Notes: generated by a model from the sequence alone, not told the origin. Numbered from the stretch's first letter, positions 45,158 to 54,513 are shown. The stretch is DNA of 64,000 nt from Micromonospora coerulea (GCF_016598485.1 NZ_JAEMUW010000003.1:62001-126000), one strand, 5' to 3'. Made by a program: numbers and translations.

Positions 45158-46285
45158 ATGCTGTCCGATGTACGCACGCAACCCTTCCAGTCGGGCCGCG
45201 GCCCGCTGAGTCCCGGATCCCGCGCCGGTCTCGGCGCGGCCCTCGCGCTGCTCGCACTCGTCTCCGCGGTGGAGCTCGCCGACGGCCGCCCGGCGCACTA
45301 CGTCGCGCTGATGGTGGCCGCGCCGTTCCTCGCCGCCGCGCTCGCCTCCTGGCGGGTGGTGCTCGGCGTGGGCGCCCTGGCCACCGTCATCGGGGCCAGC
45401 TTCGCTCTGGCCGAGCGGACCATGTCGCTGGTGACCGCCGTCAACGTCGCCGGCATCGCGCTGGCCACCGCGATCGCGGCGGCCGTGGCGGCGGTCCGGC
45501 AGCGGCAGGCCGAGCAGATCGCCGAGCTGTCGAAGTTGGCGGCGGTGGCCCAGCAGGCGGTGCTCCGGCCGCTCGGGCCGCAGGTGGGCACCCTCGCGGT
45601 GGCCGGGCGCTACATCTCCTCGACCGCCACGGCGGTGATCGGCGGGGACCTCTACGAGGCGATGGACACCCCGTACGGCGTCCGCATGATCATCGGGGAC
45701 GTCCGGGGCAAGGGGTTGGACGCGGTGCGCCTGGCCAGCATCGTGCTCGGCTCCTACCGGCACGTCGCGTACGAGCGGGCGGACCTGCGGGCCGTGGTGA
45801 CCGACCTGGACCGGGCGGTGGCCCGCAACGTGGGCGACGAGGACTTCGTCACCGCCGCGCTGGTCGAGGAGCGCGGCGGCACCCTCACCATCGTCAACTG
45901 TGGGCACCCGCCGCCGCTGCTGCTGCGCCGAGGCGCGGTGATCCCGCTCGAACCGCCCGCGCCCGCGCCCCCGCTCGGCTTCATGCCGGTGGTCCGGCCC
46001 CGGGTGGAGCGGCTCGAGCCGGGCGACCGGCTGCTGCTCTTCACCGACGGCCTCGGCGAGGCCCGCCGGGACGGCGAGTTCTTCCCGACGGCCGACCGGG
46101 CCTGGCGGCTGCTCGGCCACGGCACCGTCGCCGACGGCCTGGCCTCGCTGGAGACCGCGCTGGTCGAGTGGGTGCACGGCCGGCTGGACGACGACATCGC
46201 GCTGGTCCTGATGGAGTACACGGGCCCGCGCAGCGGCGCGACCGCCGCCGTGCCGAGCTGGGAGGTCGGCGCGGCCGAGAGCTGA
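45158..46285 (+). CDS. Membrane PP2C-type (SpoIIE) serine phosphatase
   Basis: About 375 residues: four membrane helices in the first 130, a short coiled-coil (RQRQAEQIAELSKLAAVAQQ), then a SpoIIE phosphatase domain (VIGGDLYEAMDTPYGVRMII, GDVRGKGLDA, NCGHPPPLLL, LLLFTDGLGEARR, DDDIALVLMEY). These phosphatases act on anti-anti-sigma factors. Two starts are possible: ATG 45158, used here, or GTG 45062, four bases after the previous stop. Confidence 0.87.
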   Translation: MLSDVRTQPFQSGRGPLSPGSRAGLGAALALLALVSAVELADGRPAHYVALMVAAPFLAAALASWRVVLGVGALATVIGASFALAERTMSLVTAVNVAGIALATAIAAAVAAVRQRQAEQIAELSKLAAVAQQAVLRPLGPQVGTLAVAGRYISSTATAVIGGDLYEAMDTPYGVRMIIGDVRGKGLDAVRLASIVLGSYRHVAYERADLRAVVTDLDRAVARNVGDEDFVTAALVEERGGTLTIVNCGHPPPLLLRRGAVIPLEPPAPAPPLGFMPVVRPRVERLEPGDRLLLFTDGLGEARRDGEFFPTADRAWRLLGHGTVADGLASLETALVEWVHGRLDDDIALVLMEYTGPRSGATAAVPSWEVGAAES

Positions 46286-46322
46286 CGACCGGTGTCGGTC
46301 GCCCGCTCACCGGCCGCCGGGC

Positions 46323-46811
46323 TCAGCCCTCCGACAGCTCGTCGGTGGCCCGCCGGCCCGCCTCGCCGGCCCGGCGCAGGAAGTCGGCGATCACGTCGAG
46401 CTGGGTCTCGTCGTACCCGGCGCAGAGCTCGTCCATCGAGGCGTTCATGCCGGCGTACAGGCCGTACAGCTCGGCGTTGCGCTCGCGCAGCGCCCGGACG
46501 GTGACCGACCGGCGGTCCGTGGCCTCCGGGTCCCGCTCCCGGACGATCCAGCCGCCGCGCTGGAGCCGGTCGAGGATGCCGGTCATTGTCGCCGGGTGCA
46601 GGCCGACCCGCCGGGCCAGCGCGCCGGGGCTGAGCGGCCCGTGCCGGGCGATCAGGTCGAGGCAGTCCAGGTCCACGTCCCGCAGCGAGAGGCGTACACC
46701 GACGTGGTGGTTGAGCAGCGCGAGCTGGTTGTTCAGCTCGCGCATCGCCTCCTTGATCCGGGTCGTCGTGCGGCGGCGCCGGCGTGCGTCCCCAGGTTCT
46801 ACGGAATCCAT
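46323..46811 (-). CDS. MarR-family transcriptional regulator
   Basis: 162 residues with a winged helix (LDCLDLIARHGPLSPGALAR, RVGLHPATMTGILDRLQRGG, RERDPEATDRRSVTV). It is divergent from the NAD(P)-binding gene, and a pair of inverted repeats lies in the 87-base gap, so it probably controls itself and that operon. The ligand is unknown. Confidence 0.88.
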   Translation of the reverse strand: MDSVEPGDARRRRRTTTRIKEAMRELNNQLALLNHHVGVRLSLRDVDLDCLDLIARHGPLSPGALARRVGLHPATMTGILDRLQRGGWIVRERDPEATDRRSVTVRALRERNAELYGLYAGMNASMDELCAGYDETQLDVIADFLRRAGEAGRRATDELSEG

Positions 46812-46821
46812 ATTGTTTGGG

Positions 46822-46859
46822 CCTCGTATCAGCTGTTACGGTTTCCGTATCTTACGAGG
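46822..46859. promoter_or_regulatory. Candidate MarR operator
   Basis: CCTCGTA (46822-46828) is inverted to TACGAGG (46853-46859), and between them TACGG-TTT-CCGTA (46837-46849) forms a second palindrome. Both lie in the divergent gap. Confidence 0.45.
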
Positions 46860-46898
46860 TTCGGCCGCCGATCGCGGTCGACGTGGGGAGGCAATTCC

Positions 46899-47567
46899 AT
46901 GAAGCTCACGATCGTCGGTGCGACCGGCGGCATCGGCCGGCACCTGGTCGACCAGGCCGTGGCCGCCGGTGACGACGTCACCGCCGTGGTTCGCGACCCG
47001 GCGAAGCTGGCCGACGTCCCGGTCCGGGTGATCGCCGCCGACCTGGCGACGGCCGACCCGGCCACGCTGCGCGCCGCCTTCACGGGCACCGACGCGGTCC
47101 TGTCCGGCCTCGGTCCCCGCTCGTCGGCCGACGCCGGCATCGCCACCCGGGGCACCCGCGCCGTCGTCGAGGCGATGACGGCGGCCGGCGTACGCCGGAT
47201 CGTCGTGGTCAGCGCGGCGCCGGTCGGAGTGGTGCCGTCGCCCGGCCGGCCCCGACCGCCGCGGCGCGATCCGGGCGACGGCCCCCTGATGCGGTACCTG
47301 CTCGGCCCGGCGATCCGACGGGTGCTGCGCCGGCACTACGCCGACCTGGCGCTGATGGAGGAGGTGCTGCGGGACAGCGGGCTCGACTGGACGGTCGTAC
47401 GCCCGCCCCGGCTGACCGACAAGCCGCTGACCGGCGCCTACCGGACCGCGTACGGGAGCAACGTGCGCGGCGGGCTCACCGTCTCCCGGGCCGACGTCGC
47501 CCATGCCATGCGCCACCTGCTCGCCCGGCCGGAGTCGGTCGGGCGGACCGTCGGTATCGCCAACTGA
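46899..47567 (+). CDS. NAD(P)-binding SDR-like (NmrA/YwnB type) protein
   Basis: 222 residues with the Rossmann motif LTIVGATGGIGRHLVDQAVA and the family run VVVSAAPVG, DYADLALMEE-like helix and VVRPPRLTDKPLTGAYRTAY. These are atypical short-chain reductases or quinone-sensing proteins. ATG 46899, 6 bases after GGGGAGG. The DoxX gene follows 19 bases downstream, in the same operon. Confidence 0.85.
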   Translation: MKLTIVGATGGIGRHLVDQAVAAGDDVTAVVRDPAKLADVPVRVIAADLATADPATLRAAFTGTDAVLSGLGPRSSADAGIATRGTRAVVEAMTAAGVRRIVVVSAAPVGVVPSPGRPRPPRRDPGDGPLMRYLLGPAIRRVLRRHYADLALMEEVLRDSGLDWTVVRPPRLTDKPLTGAYRTAYGSNVRGGLTVSRADVAHAMRHLLARPESVGRTVGIAN

Positions 47568-47586
47568 CCCCGAACCGGAGCGGATC

Positions 47587-47946
47587 ATGCACATCGCCTA
47601 CGTCGTCGTCACCGTCCTGGCCGTTGCCGCCACCGGCTTCTCCGGGGTGGCGGCGCTGGCCCACTTCCGGCCGATCCTGCCCGGCATGGCCGCGGCCGGG
47701 GTTCCGCAGTCCTGGCTGACCTTCCCGATCGGCACGCTGAAGACCGCGGGGTCGGTCGGGCTGCTGCTCGGCCTGCTCGGCGTCCCGCTGGTCGGAGTGG
47801 CCGCGGCGGCCGGGCTGGTGCTCTTCTTCGCCTGCGCCGTGCACACCCACCTGCTGGCCCGCGACCACTCGGCGCAGTTCCTGCTGGCGAACGGCTTCCT
47901 GCTGCTCTCGGGAGCCGCGTTCGCGCTGGGGTTGGCCGGAAACTGA
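47587..47946 (+). CDS. DoxX-family membrane protein
   Basis: 119 residues with four membrane helices in the DoxX pattern ([60 protein letters not shown]). DoxX-like proteins occur with redox or detoxification enzymes. It is the second gene of the MarR-linked operon. Confidence 0.85.
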   Translation: MHIAYVVVTVLAVAATGFSGVAALAHFRPILPGMAAAGVPQSWLTFPIGTLKTAGSVGLLLGLLGVPLVGVAAAAGLVLFFACAVHTHLLARDHSAQFLLANGFLLLSGAAFALGLAGN

Positions 47947-47997
47947 ACAGGAAATGTGTAATCGCTGTCACTTCCTCGATCGGCTTGTCGTTGCCTA

Positions 47998-48030
47998 CCG
48001 GTCAGTAATACAGTCGGGGTTACTGATCGG
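47998..48030. promoter_or_regulatory. Palindromic operator before the acyl-CoA dehydrogenase gene
   Basis: CCGGTCAGTAA (47998-48008) pairs with TTACTGATCGG (48020-48030), 10 of 11 positions, with an 11-base spacer. This looks like a TetR- or FadR-type operator 31 bases before the start codon. Confidence 0.6.
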
Positions 48031-48061
48031 TAACACCTGTCCGGAAGCGGGGCCAGCGAGC

Positions 48062-49918
48062 ATGACCCACTACAAGAGCAACCTTCGGGACCTCGAGTTC
48101 AACCTGTTCGAGGTCTTCGGGGCGGACCGGACGTTCGGCCAGGCGCCGTACACGGACCTGGACGTCGACACCGCCCGCAGCTTCCTCTCCGAGGTCGACC
48201 GCCTGGCCCGCGAGGACCTGGCCGCCAGCTACACGGACAGCGACCGCAACCCGCCGGTCTTCGACCCGGCGACGCACACTGCGCCGCTGCCGGAGTCGTT
48301 CAAGAAGTCGTACCAGGCGTTCATGGACTCCGAGTTCTGGCGGCTCGACCTCCCCGAGGCGCTCGGCGGCACCAACGCCCCGCGCGCGCTCTGGTGGTCC
48401 CTCGCCGAGCTGGTGCTCGGCTCCAACGCCCCGGTCTGGATGTACGCCTCCGGCCCGTCCTTCGCGCACGTCCTGCACGTCGAGGGCACCGAGCAGCAGC
48501 AGAAGTGGGCCAAGCTCTTCATCGACAAGCAGTGGGGCTCCACCATGGTGCTCACCGAGCCGGACGCCGGCTCGGACGTGGGCGCCGGCCGCACCCGGGC
48601 GATCCCGCAGCCGGACGGCTCGTGGCACATCGAGGGCGTCAAGCGCTTCATCACCTCGGGTGAGCACGACCTGAGCGACAACATTGTGCACTACGTGCTG
48701 GCCCGTCCGGTCGGCGTCGAGGGCGTCGGCGGCCCGGGCACCAAGGGCCTGTCCCTGTTCGTGGTGCCGAAGTACCACTTCGACGAGACCACCGGTGAGC
48801 TGGGCGAGCGCAACGGCGTCTTCGCCACCAACGTCGAGCACAAGATGGGCCTGAAGGTCTCCAACACCTGCGAGGTGACCTTCGGCGAGCACGGCGTACC
48901 GGCCAAGGGCTGGCTGCTCGGCGAGAAGCACGAGGGCATCCGGCAGATGTTCATGATCATCGAGTACGCCCGGATGATGGTCGGCACCAAGGCGATCGCC
49001 ACCCTGTCCACCGGCTACCTGAACGCCCTGGAGTACGCCAAGAACCGGGTGCAGGGCGCCGACCTGATCCAGCAGGCCGACAAGACCGCCCCCCGGGTGA
49101 CCATCACCCACCACCCGGACGTGCGCCGCTCGCTGCTGCTGCAGAAGTCGTACGCCGAGGGCCTGCGCGCGCTGGTCTGCTACACCGCCTCCTGGCAGGA
49201 CAAGGTCGCCATCGCCGAGGCGGCCGGCGACGAGAAGGCCACCAAGCTGGCGAAGCGGGTCAACGACCTGCTCCTGCCGCTGGTCAAGGGCGTCGGCTCC
49301 GAGCGGGCGTACGAGCTGCTCGGCCACGAGGCGCTGCAGACCTTCGGCGGCTCCGGCTTCCTCCAGGACTACCCGCTGGAGCAGTACGTCCGGGACGCCA
49401 AGATCGACACCCTGTACGAGGGCACCACGGCGATCCAGAGCCTCGACCTGATCTTCCGGAAGATCGTCCGGGACAACGGCAAGGCGCTGATGGCCGTCGC
49501 GGGTGAGATCCAGGAGTTCATCGCCTCCGAGGCCGGCAACGGCCAGCTCAAGGAGGAGCGGCAGGCGCTCGGCAAGGCGCTCGCCGAGATCCAGACCATC
49601 CTCGGCACGATGACCGGCTGGCTCGGCGAGGCCCAGGGCGGCGACACCCGCAACCTCTACAAGGTCGGCCTGAGCAGCCGCCGGTTCCTGCTCGCCATCG
49701 GTGACCTGGTGGTCGGCTGGCTGCTGCAGAAGCAGGCGGACGTGGCGCTGAAGGCCCTGGCCGGTGAGGTCTCCGCCGCCGACCAGGCGTTCTACACCGG
49801 CAAGGTGGCCGCCGCCCGGTTCTTCGCCCGCGAGGTGCTGCCCCGCATCGGCGCCGACCGGCGGATCATCGAGGGCGCCGACCTGGAGATCATGGACCTC
49901 CCGGAGGAGGCGTTCTGA
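48062..49918 (+). CDS. Acyl-CoA dehydrogenase, long form (FadE5-like)
   Basis: 618 residues, longer than the usual 380, as in mycobacterial FadE5-type enzymes: N-terminal helical extension, flavin-binding region ([40 protein letters not shown]), the helical ACAD C-domain ([40 protein letters not shown]) and an extra C-terminal helical domain. It catalyses the first step of fatty-acid beta-oxidation. The catalytic Glu is probably in [11 protein letters not shown] 48062. A palindromic operator precedes it. Confidence 0.92.
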   Translation: MTHYKSNLRDLEFNLFEVFGADRTFGQAPYTDLDVDTARSFLSEVDRLAREDLAASYTDSDRNPPVFDPATHTAPLPESFKKSYQAFMDSEFWRLDLPEALGGTNAPRALWWSLAELVLGSNAPVWMYASGPSFAHVLHVEGTEQQQKWAKLFIDKQWGSTMVLTEPDAGSDVGAGRTRAIPQPDGSWHIEGVKRFITSGEHDLSDNIVHYVLARPVGVEGVGGPGTKGLSLFVVPKYHFDETTGELGERNGVFATNVEHKMGLKVSNTCEVTFGEHGVPAKGWLLGEKHEGIRQMFMIIEYARMMVGTKAIATLSTGYLNALEYAKNRVQGADLIQQADKTAPRVTITHHPDVRRSLLLQKSYAEGLRALVCYTASWQDKVAIAEAAGDEKATKLAKRVNDLLLPLVKGVGSERAYELLGHEALQTFGGSGFLQDYPLEQYVRDAKIDTLYEGTTAIQSLDLIFRKIVRDNGKALMAVAGEIQEFIASEAGNGQLKEERQALGKALAEIQTILGTMTGWLGEAQGGDTRNLYKVGLSSRRFLLAIGDLVVGWLLQKQADVALKALAGEVSAADQAFYTGKVAAARFFAREVLPRIGADRRIIEGADLEIMDLPEEAF

Positions 49919-49958
49919 TCCCCGAAGGGGTGCGGAGTCCGGTTCCGCGCTGAACATC

Positions 49959-49992
49959 CGGCGGCCGGCGAGCGTGAGCTCGCCGGCCGCCG
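49959..49992 (+). terminator. Terminator after the acyl-CoA dehydrogenase gene
   Basis: Perfect 15-base arms from CGGCGGCCGGCGAGC with a GTGA loop, 41 bases after the stop. Confidence 0.85.
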
Positions 49993-50098
49993 TCGTTATT
50001 TCGCCGCCCCGACCGGTAGGCGGGCGGCCTGACGGGTAACCGTCGCGGACCACGTCAGGGCACGCCCAAGGGCCACCGCACAGGGGAGTGCAGCGCAC

Positions 50099-50368
50099 AT
50101 GGGCATTGGTAGTGGAATCTTTCTCATCGCGCTCGGCGCGATCATGACCTTCGCCATTCGGGCCAACGTCTGGTGGATCGACCTGCGCGCTGTCGGCTGG
50201 GTGTTCATCCTGGCCGGGCTGGCCGTCCTGCTCACCACCCTGTGGTTCTGGCAGGACCGGCGCAAGCGGGCCCGCACGCTGATCGTGGAGGAGAACCGGC
50301 TCTCCCATCCGACCGCGATGATGCCCCCGCCGCCCGACCCGCCGCCGCCGACGGCCCCGCCGTCCTGA
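50099..50368 (+). CDS. DUF6458 small membrane protein (copy 1)
   Basis: 89 residues with two helices: GIGSGIFLIALGAIMTFAIR and AVGWVFILAGLAVLLTTLWF, then a basic segment and a Pro-rich tail. A paralogue is at 51040. Function unknown. ATG 50099. Confidence 0.85.
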   Translation: MGIGSGIFLIALGAIMTFAIRANVWWIDLRAVGWVFILAGLAVLLTTLWFWQDRRKRARTLIVEENRLSHPTAMMPPPPDPPPPTAPPS

Positions 50369-50387
50369 CCGCCGCCCCCGGCGCCCG

Positions 50388-50924
50388 TCAGCCCCGGGCG
50401 GTGTGCCGGGCCGTGATCGGCGCGCCCGCCTGGCCCACGGCCGCCCACCGGGTGGTCGGGCGGTGCACCACCAGGTCGGTCGTACGCAGCCCCTCCGGGT
50501 CGGCCCGCTGCGGGTCGAGCAGGCCCGACAGCAGCGAGATGCCCGGATTGTGGGCGATCAGCAGCACCGTGCCCGCCGTCAACTCCACCGACCGGACCAG
50601 CTCCAGCAGCTGGTCCGGGCGCGCGTCGTACGCGTCCGCCTCGTAGCGCACCATCGGTTTCGGCCCCGCCGGTCCCCCCTCCGGCGGGGATCCCGTCATG
50701 CCCAGCTCCACGCCGTGCCAGGTCTGTCGGGTCCGGCGCGCCGGCGAGCAGAGCACCACGTCGGGAAGCAGGCCGTGCCGGGCCAACCACGCGCCGGCCG
50801 CGGCGGCGTCGGCGTGCCCGCGGGCGGTCAGCCGGCGTTCCGCGTCCGCGACGTCCTGCGGCAGCTCGGCCTTGGCGTGCCGGAGCAGCACCAGCGTGCG
50901 CTCCTGGTTCCTGCCGTCCGTCAT
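50388..50924 (-). CDS. SixA-type histidine phosphatase
   Basis: 178 residues of the histidine phosphatase superfamily: LVLLRHAKAELPQ (catalytic His), RRLTARGHADAAAAGAWLAR, CSPARRTRQTW and VLLIAHNPGISLLSG (second His). SixA removes phosphate from phosphohistidine domains, though many relatives act on small molecules. It lies between the two DUF6458 genes. Confidence 0.88.
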   Translation of the reverse strand: MTDGRNQERTLVLLRHAKAELPQDVADAERRLTARGHADAAAAGAWLARHGLLPDVVLCSPARRTRQTWHGVELGMTGSPPEGGPAGPKPMVRYEADAYDARPDQLLELVRSVELTAGTVLLIAHNPGISLLSGLLDPQRADPEGLRTTDLVVHRPTTRWAAVGQAGAPITARHTARG

Positions 50925-51039
50925 GCGCCCAGCTTGCCTGATTGGCGATCTGAGCGCCTGGGTAAGTCGATGGATGCCGCTACCTCATCCATGGCCGCGG
51001 CGGTAGGAAACGCCAGCTGAACGCCAAGGAGGCGACGTC

Positions 51040-51327
51040 ATGGGCTTCGGTGCCAGCATCTTCCTGATCGCGCTGGGTGCGATCTTCGCGTTCGCCATCA
51101 ACGCCAACCTGGGATGGCTCGATCTGAACGTCGTCGGCTGGGTGCTGATGCTCGCCGGCCTCGCCGGCCTGCTCACCACGCTCTACTTCTGGAACACCCG
51201 CCGCCGTAGGGTGGTCGCCGCGCCGGTCCGCCAGCGAGTCGTGGCCGAGCCGGTGGTGCCGGCGCAGGACGACCGGGTCGTCCGCGAGGAGTACCGCGAG
51301 GAGCGCCGCCCCGGCTACCCGGCCTGA
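51040..51327 (+). CDS. DUF6458 small membrane protein (copy 2)
   Basis: 95 residues, two helices as in copy 1: GFGASIFLIALGAIFAFAIN and VVGWVLMLAGLAGLLTTLYF, then an Arg/Val-rich tail (VAAPVRQRVVAEPVVPAQDD). ATG 51040 with AAGGAGG upstream. Confidence 0.87.
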   Translation: MGFGASIFLIALGAIFAFAINANLGWLDLNVVGWVLMLAGLAGLLTTLYFWNTRRRRVVAAPVRQRVVAEPVVPAQDDRVVREEYREERRPGYPA

Positions 51328-51343
51328 GCCGCCCGCACCGACC

Positions 51344-51375
51344 TCGGGGGCTCCGTAACCGCGCGGGGCCCCCGA
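51344..51375. terminator. Terminator between DUF6458 copy 2 and the PAQR gene
   Basis: TCGGGGGC pairs with GCCCCCGA across a 16-base loop, between two convergent stops. Confidence 0.6.
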
Positions 51376-51393
51376 CCCAGGTCCGGCTCAGCG

Positions 51394-52071
51394 TCAGGCG
51401 AAGAGCGCGAAGTAGATAGCGATGTGGTGGCAGATCGCCGCCACCAGGGTGCAGGCGTGGAAGAACTCGTGGTGGCCGAAGACCGTGGGCCACGGGTTGG
51501 GCCGGCGCAGCGCGTAGAAGACCGCGCCGACGCTGTAGATCGCACCGCCGACCATCAGCAGCACCAGGGCCGTCACGCCGCCGGAGTGCAGGATCTCCGG
51601 CAACATCGTCACCGCGACCCAGCCCAGGGCCAGGTAGAGCGGGGCGGAGACCCAGCGCGGCGCGTGCGGCCAGATCAGTTTCAGCGCCACCCCGGCCAGC
51701 GCCCCGCCCCACACCAGGCCGAGCATGATCGTGGCGTGCCGGGTGTCCAGCAGCAGCGCGCAGAACGGCGTGTACGTGCCGGCGATGAACACGAAGATCA
51801 TCGAATGGTCCAGCCGGCGCATGATCTGGTAGCCGCGCTCGGACCAGACCCGCCGGTGGTACAGAGCGCTGGTGCCGAAGAGGCCGCAGACGGTCAGGCT
51901 GTAGATGAGGCAGCTGACCAGGGGCGCCCAGCCGGGCCGGGTGGCCGCGATCGTGCAGAGGACGACGCCGCAGATGAGCGCGACGAAGAACGCGTAGGTG
52001 TGCAGCCAGCCGCGCATCCGGGGTTTACCGATGTCGACCGGCTTGAGCCGAAGCGGTGCGGAGGTGGTCAC
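51394..52071 (-). CDS. Hemolysin III / PAQR-family membrane protein
   Basis: 225 residues with seven membrane helices: GWLHTYAFFVALICGVVLCT, LFGTSALYHRRVW (Ser-His of the family), RRLDHSMIFVFIAGTYTPFC and FGHHEFFHACTLVAAICHHI, whose histidines form the zinc site. PAQR proteins include receptors and ceramidase-like hydrolases; the bacterial role is unclear. Confidence 0.9.
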   Translation of the reverse strand: MTTSAPLRLKPVDIGKPRMRGWLHTYAFFVALICGVVLCTIAATRPGWAPLVSCLIYSLTVCGLFGTSALYHRRVWSERGYQIMRRLDHSMIFVFIAGTYTPFCALLLDTRHATIMLGLVWGGALAGVALKLIWPHAPRWVSAPLYLALGWVAVTMLPEILHSGGVTALVLLMVGGAIYSVGAVFYALRRPNPWPTVFGHHEFFHACTLVAAICHHIAIYFALFA

Positions 52072-52178
52072 GCCAATAGGTTACGGCACCGTAGGTTACT
52101 TGCAAGTAGTGCGTACCGTCACGCGGCCTGACCGGCCGGTGGACCCTGGTCGCCGGCACGATCCGCGAGTATGGCGGG

Positions 52179-52790
52179 ATGCGGATCCGACCCGTCGGCG
52201 CGCACGCCCTGCTGCTTGACTGCGCCGACCTCGATGAGGTCCAGGCCTGGCGGGCCGAGTTGTGGCGGCGCCGGGAGGCCGGCGAGCTGACCGCCGTCGA
52301 GGTCGTCCCGGCCGCGCGCACGGTGCTGGTGGACGGCGTACCCGACCCGGTGGCCGTGGCGGCCCGCATCGCCCGCTGGACCCCGGGCCCGACCACCACC
52401 GCGGCCGCCGCCGGGGAGGTCGAGGTCCCCACGGTGTACGACGGTCCGGACCTTCCCGCGGTCGCCGGGCGCTGGGGCGTCGACGTGCCGGCGGTGGTCG
52501 AGCGCCTGCGGCACACGGAGTTCCGGGTGGCCTTCTGCGGCTTCGCACCCGGATTCGCGTACCTGACCGGGCTTCCCGCCGAGCTGGCGGTGCCCCGGCT
52601 GGCCACGCCCCGGCCTCGGGTGCCGGCCGGGTCGGTGGCGCTCGCCGGGCCGTACGCCGGGATCTACCCGACCGCCTCGCCCGGCGGCTGGCTGCTGGTC
52701 GGCCGGACCGCGCTCACCCTTTTCGACGTGCACGCGGACCCACCGGCCCGGCTCACCCCCGGCACCCGGGTACGGCTGGTGGCCGCGTGA
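52179..52790 (+). CDS. pxpB: 5-oxoprolinase subunit PxpB
   Basis: 203 residues, the small subunit of prokaryotic 5-oxoprolinase: RIRPVGAHALLLDCADLDEV, EVEVPTVYDGPDLPAVAGRW, FCGFAPGFAYLTGLP and SPGGWLLVGRTALTLFD. With PxpC and PxpA it hydrolyses 5-oxoproline to glutamate using ATP. Its stop overlaps the pxpC GTG by 4 bases. Confidence 0.93.
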   Translation: MRIRPVGAHALLLDCADLDEVQAWRAELWRRREAGELTAVEVVPAARTVLVDGVPDPVAVAARIARWTPGPTTTAAAAGEVEVPTVYDGPDLPAVAGRWGVDVPAVVERLRHTEFRVAFCGFAPGFAYLTGLPAELAVPRLATPRPRVPAGSVALAGPYAGIYPTASPGGWLLVGRTALTLFDVHADPPARLTPGTRVRLVAA

Positions 52791-53668
52791 TCGAGGTGCT
52801 CCGGGCCGGCGCGCTCACCACCGTCCAGGACCAGGGTCGACCCGGCTTCGCCCACCTCGGCGTGCCCCATTCCGGCGCGCTCGACCCGGCGGCCCTACGG
52901 CTGGCCAACCGGCTCGTCGGCAATCCGGAGGCCGCCGCCGGCCTGGAGATCACCCTGACCGGCTGCGCGCTGCGCGTCACCCGGGCCGCCTGCGTCGCGG
53001 TCACCGGGGCCGACGTCGAGGTCCGCATCGACCACCCGGTGGGCTCGGCGGGGCGCTCGGCCGGCGGCCGGGCGATGGACGTGGGCCGGCCGCTGAGCCT
53101 GGCCGCCGGGGCGGTGCTGCGGATCGGGCGCGCCCGGGCCGGCCTGCGGAACTGGCTGGCCGTCAGCGGTGGGATCGACGTGCCGCCGGTGCTCGGCAGC
53201 CGGGCCACCGACACGCTCTCCGGCCTCGGCCCGCCCCCGGTCCGCGACGGCGATCGGCTGCCCCTCGGCCGGCCCGTCGGGCACCCCGCCCCGGTGGACC
53301 TCACCGTCGTCCCGCCCGTGCCGGACGAACTGCGGTTGACCCTGCGGCTCGGCCCTCGGCACGACTGGTTCACCCCGGCCGCGCTGGAGCTGCTGCTCGG
53401 CACCGCGTACACGGTCAGCCCGGTCGGCAACCGGGTCGGCGCGCGACTGACCGGCGCGGCCCTGGCCCGCGCGGTGACCGCGGAACTGCCCAGCGAGGGG
53501 CTCGTCCTCGGCGCGGTGCAGGTGCCGGCGGACGGACAGCCGTTGATCTTCCTCGCCGACCATCCCACCACCGGTGGATATCCCGTCGTGGGCGTGGTGG
53601 CGGACGTGACCCCGCTCGCTCAGGCCCGGCCAGGGACTACGGTGAGGTTCCATGGACCTCAACGCTGA
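52787..53668 (+). CDS. pxpC: 5-oxoprolinase subunit PxpC
   Basis: 293 residues, the large subunit: IEVLRAGALTTVQDQGRPGF, HSGALDPAALRLANRLVGNP, GLRNWLAVSGGIDVPPVLGS and DHPTTGGYPVVGVVADVTPL. Start GTG 52787 overlaps pxpB by 4 bases; the frame is open further upstream but only as a shadow of pxpB. It overlaps pxpA by 17 bases. Confidence 0.93.
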   Translation: MIEVLRAGALTTVQDQGRPGFAHLGVPHSGALDPAALRLANRLVGNPEAAAGLEITLTGCALRVTRAACVAVTGADVEVRIDHPVGSAGRSAGGRAMDVGRPLSLAAGAVLRIGRARAGLRNWLAVSGGIDVPPVLGSRATDTLSGLGPPPVRDGDRLPLGRPVGHPAPVDLTVVPPVPDELRLTLRLGPRHDWFTPAALELLLGTAYTVSPVGNRVGARLTGAALARAVTAELPSEGLVLGAVQVPADGQPLIFLADHPTTGGYPVVGVVADVTPLAQARPGTTVRFHGPQR

Positions 53669-54401
53669 CCTCGGCGAAGGATTCGGCATCTGGCGGCTCG
53701 GCGACGATCACGCCCTGCTGGGCCTGGTCACCTCCGCCAACGTCGCCTGCGGCTTCCACGGCGGTGACGCGTCCACGATGCGCCGGGTCTGCGCCGCCGC
53801 CGCCGAGCGCGGGGTCGCCGTCGGTGCCCAGGTGGGCTACCGGGACCTCGCCGGCTTCGGCCGCCGGCACATCGCGTACGACTTCGCCGAACTCCGCGAC
53901 GAGGTCACCTACCAGCTCGGCGCCCTCGACGCGTTCTGCCGGCTGTTCCACACCCGGGTCCGCTACCTCAAGCCGCACGGCGCGCTCTACCACGCCGCGG
54001 CCTCCGACGAGGCCCAGGCCGCCGCGCTGGTTGCGGCGGTCAGCGGGTACGACCACGAGCTGCCCGTTCTTTGCCCGCCCGGCTCGGTCCTCGCCCAGCT
54101 CGCCATGGGGGCCGGGCTGCGAGTGGTCGCCGAGGGCTTCGCCGACCGGAACTACCTGCCCAACGGCTCCCTGGTGCCGCGGACCGCCCCGAACGCGCTG
54201 GTCACCGACCGGGAGCAGGTGGCCGAACGGGCCGTCAAGATGGCCACCGAGGGCGTCGTCGTCGCGGTCGACGGCCGCGCGGTGCCCTGCCACGTCGAGT
54301 CGATCTGCCTACACGGCGACACTCCCGGGGCGGTGGCCGCCGCCGAGATGGTCCGGGCCGCGCTGATCGACGCCGGCGTCACCCTCACCCCGTTCGCCTG
54401 A
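53652..54401 (+). CDS. pxpA: 5-oxoprolinase subunit PxpA (LamB/YcsF family)
   Basis: 249 residues: DLNADLGEGFGIWRLGDDHA, VTSANVACGFHGGDASTMRR, HGALYHAAASDEAQAAALVA and VEGFADRNYLPNGSL-like blocks. It opens the 5-oxoproline ring. ATG 53652 overlaps the end of pxpC. It is the last gene of the operon; no terminator is directly visible, and the repeats that follow may take that part. Confidence 0.93.
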   Translation: MDLNADLGEGFGIWRLGDDHALLGLVTSANVACGFHGGDASTMRRVCAAAAERGVAVGAQVGYRDLAGFGRRHIAYDFAELRDEVTYQLGALDAFCRLFHTRVRYLKPHGALYHAAASDEAQAAALVAAVSGYDHELPVLCPPGSVLAQLAMGAGLRVVAEGFADRNYLPNGSLVPRTAPNALVTDREQVAERAVKMATEGVVVAVDGRAVPCHVESICLHGDTPGAVAAAEMVRAALIDAGVTLTPFA

Positions 54402-54429
54402 CCGTCGGGACGTCCCGCTACCCGGCGCG

Positions 54430-54513
54430 GATGTCGGGCCTCCCGGGCCGTGGCGTAGATGTGGGGCCTCCCGCGACGTGGCGTGGATGTCGGGCCGCCC
54501 CGCGACCTGCCGC
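54430..54513. repeat. 28-bp direct repeat array
   Basis: Three consecutive units beginning GATGTCGGGCC, GATGTGGGGCC and GATGTCGGGCC at 54430, 54458 and 54486, with a weaker start of a fourth (GACGTCGGACC). Non-coding. Confidence 0.65.
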
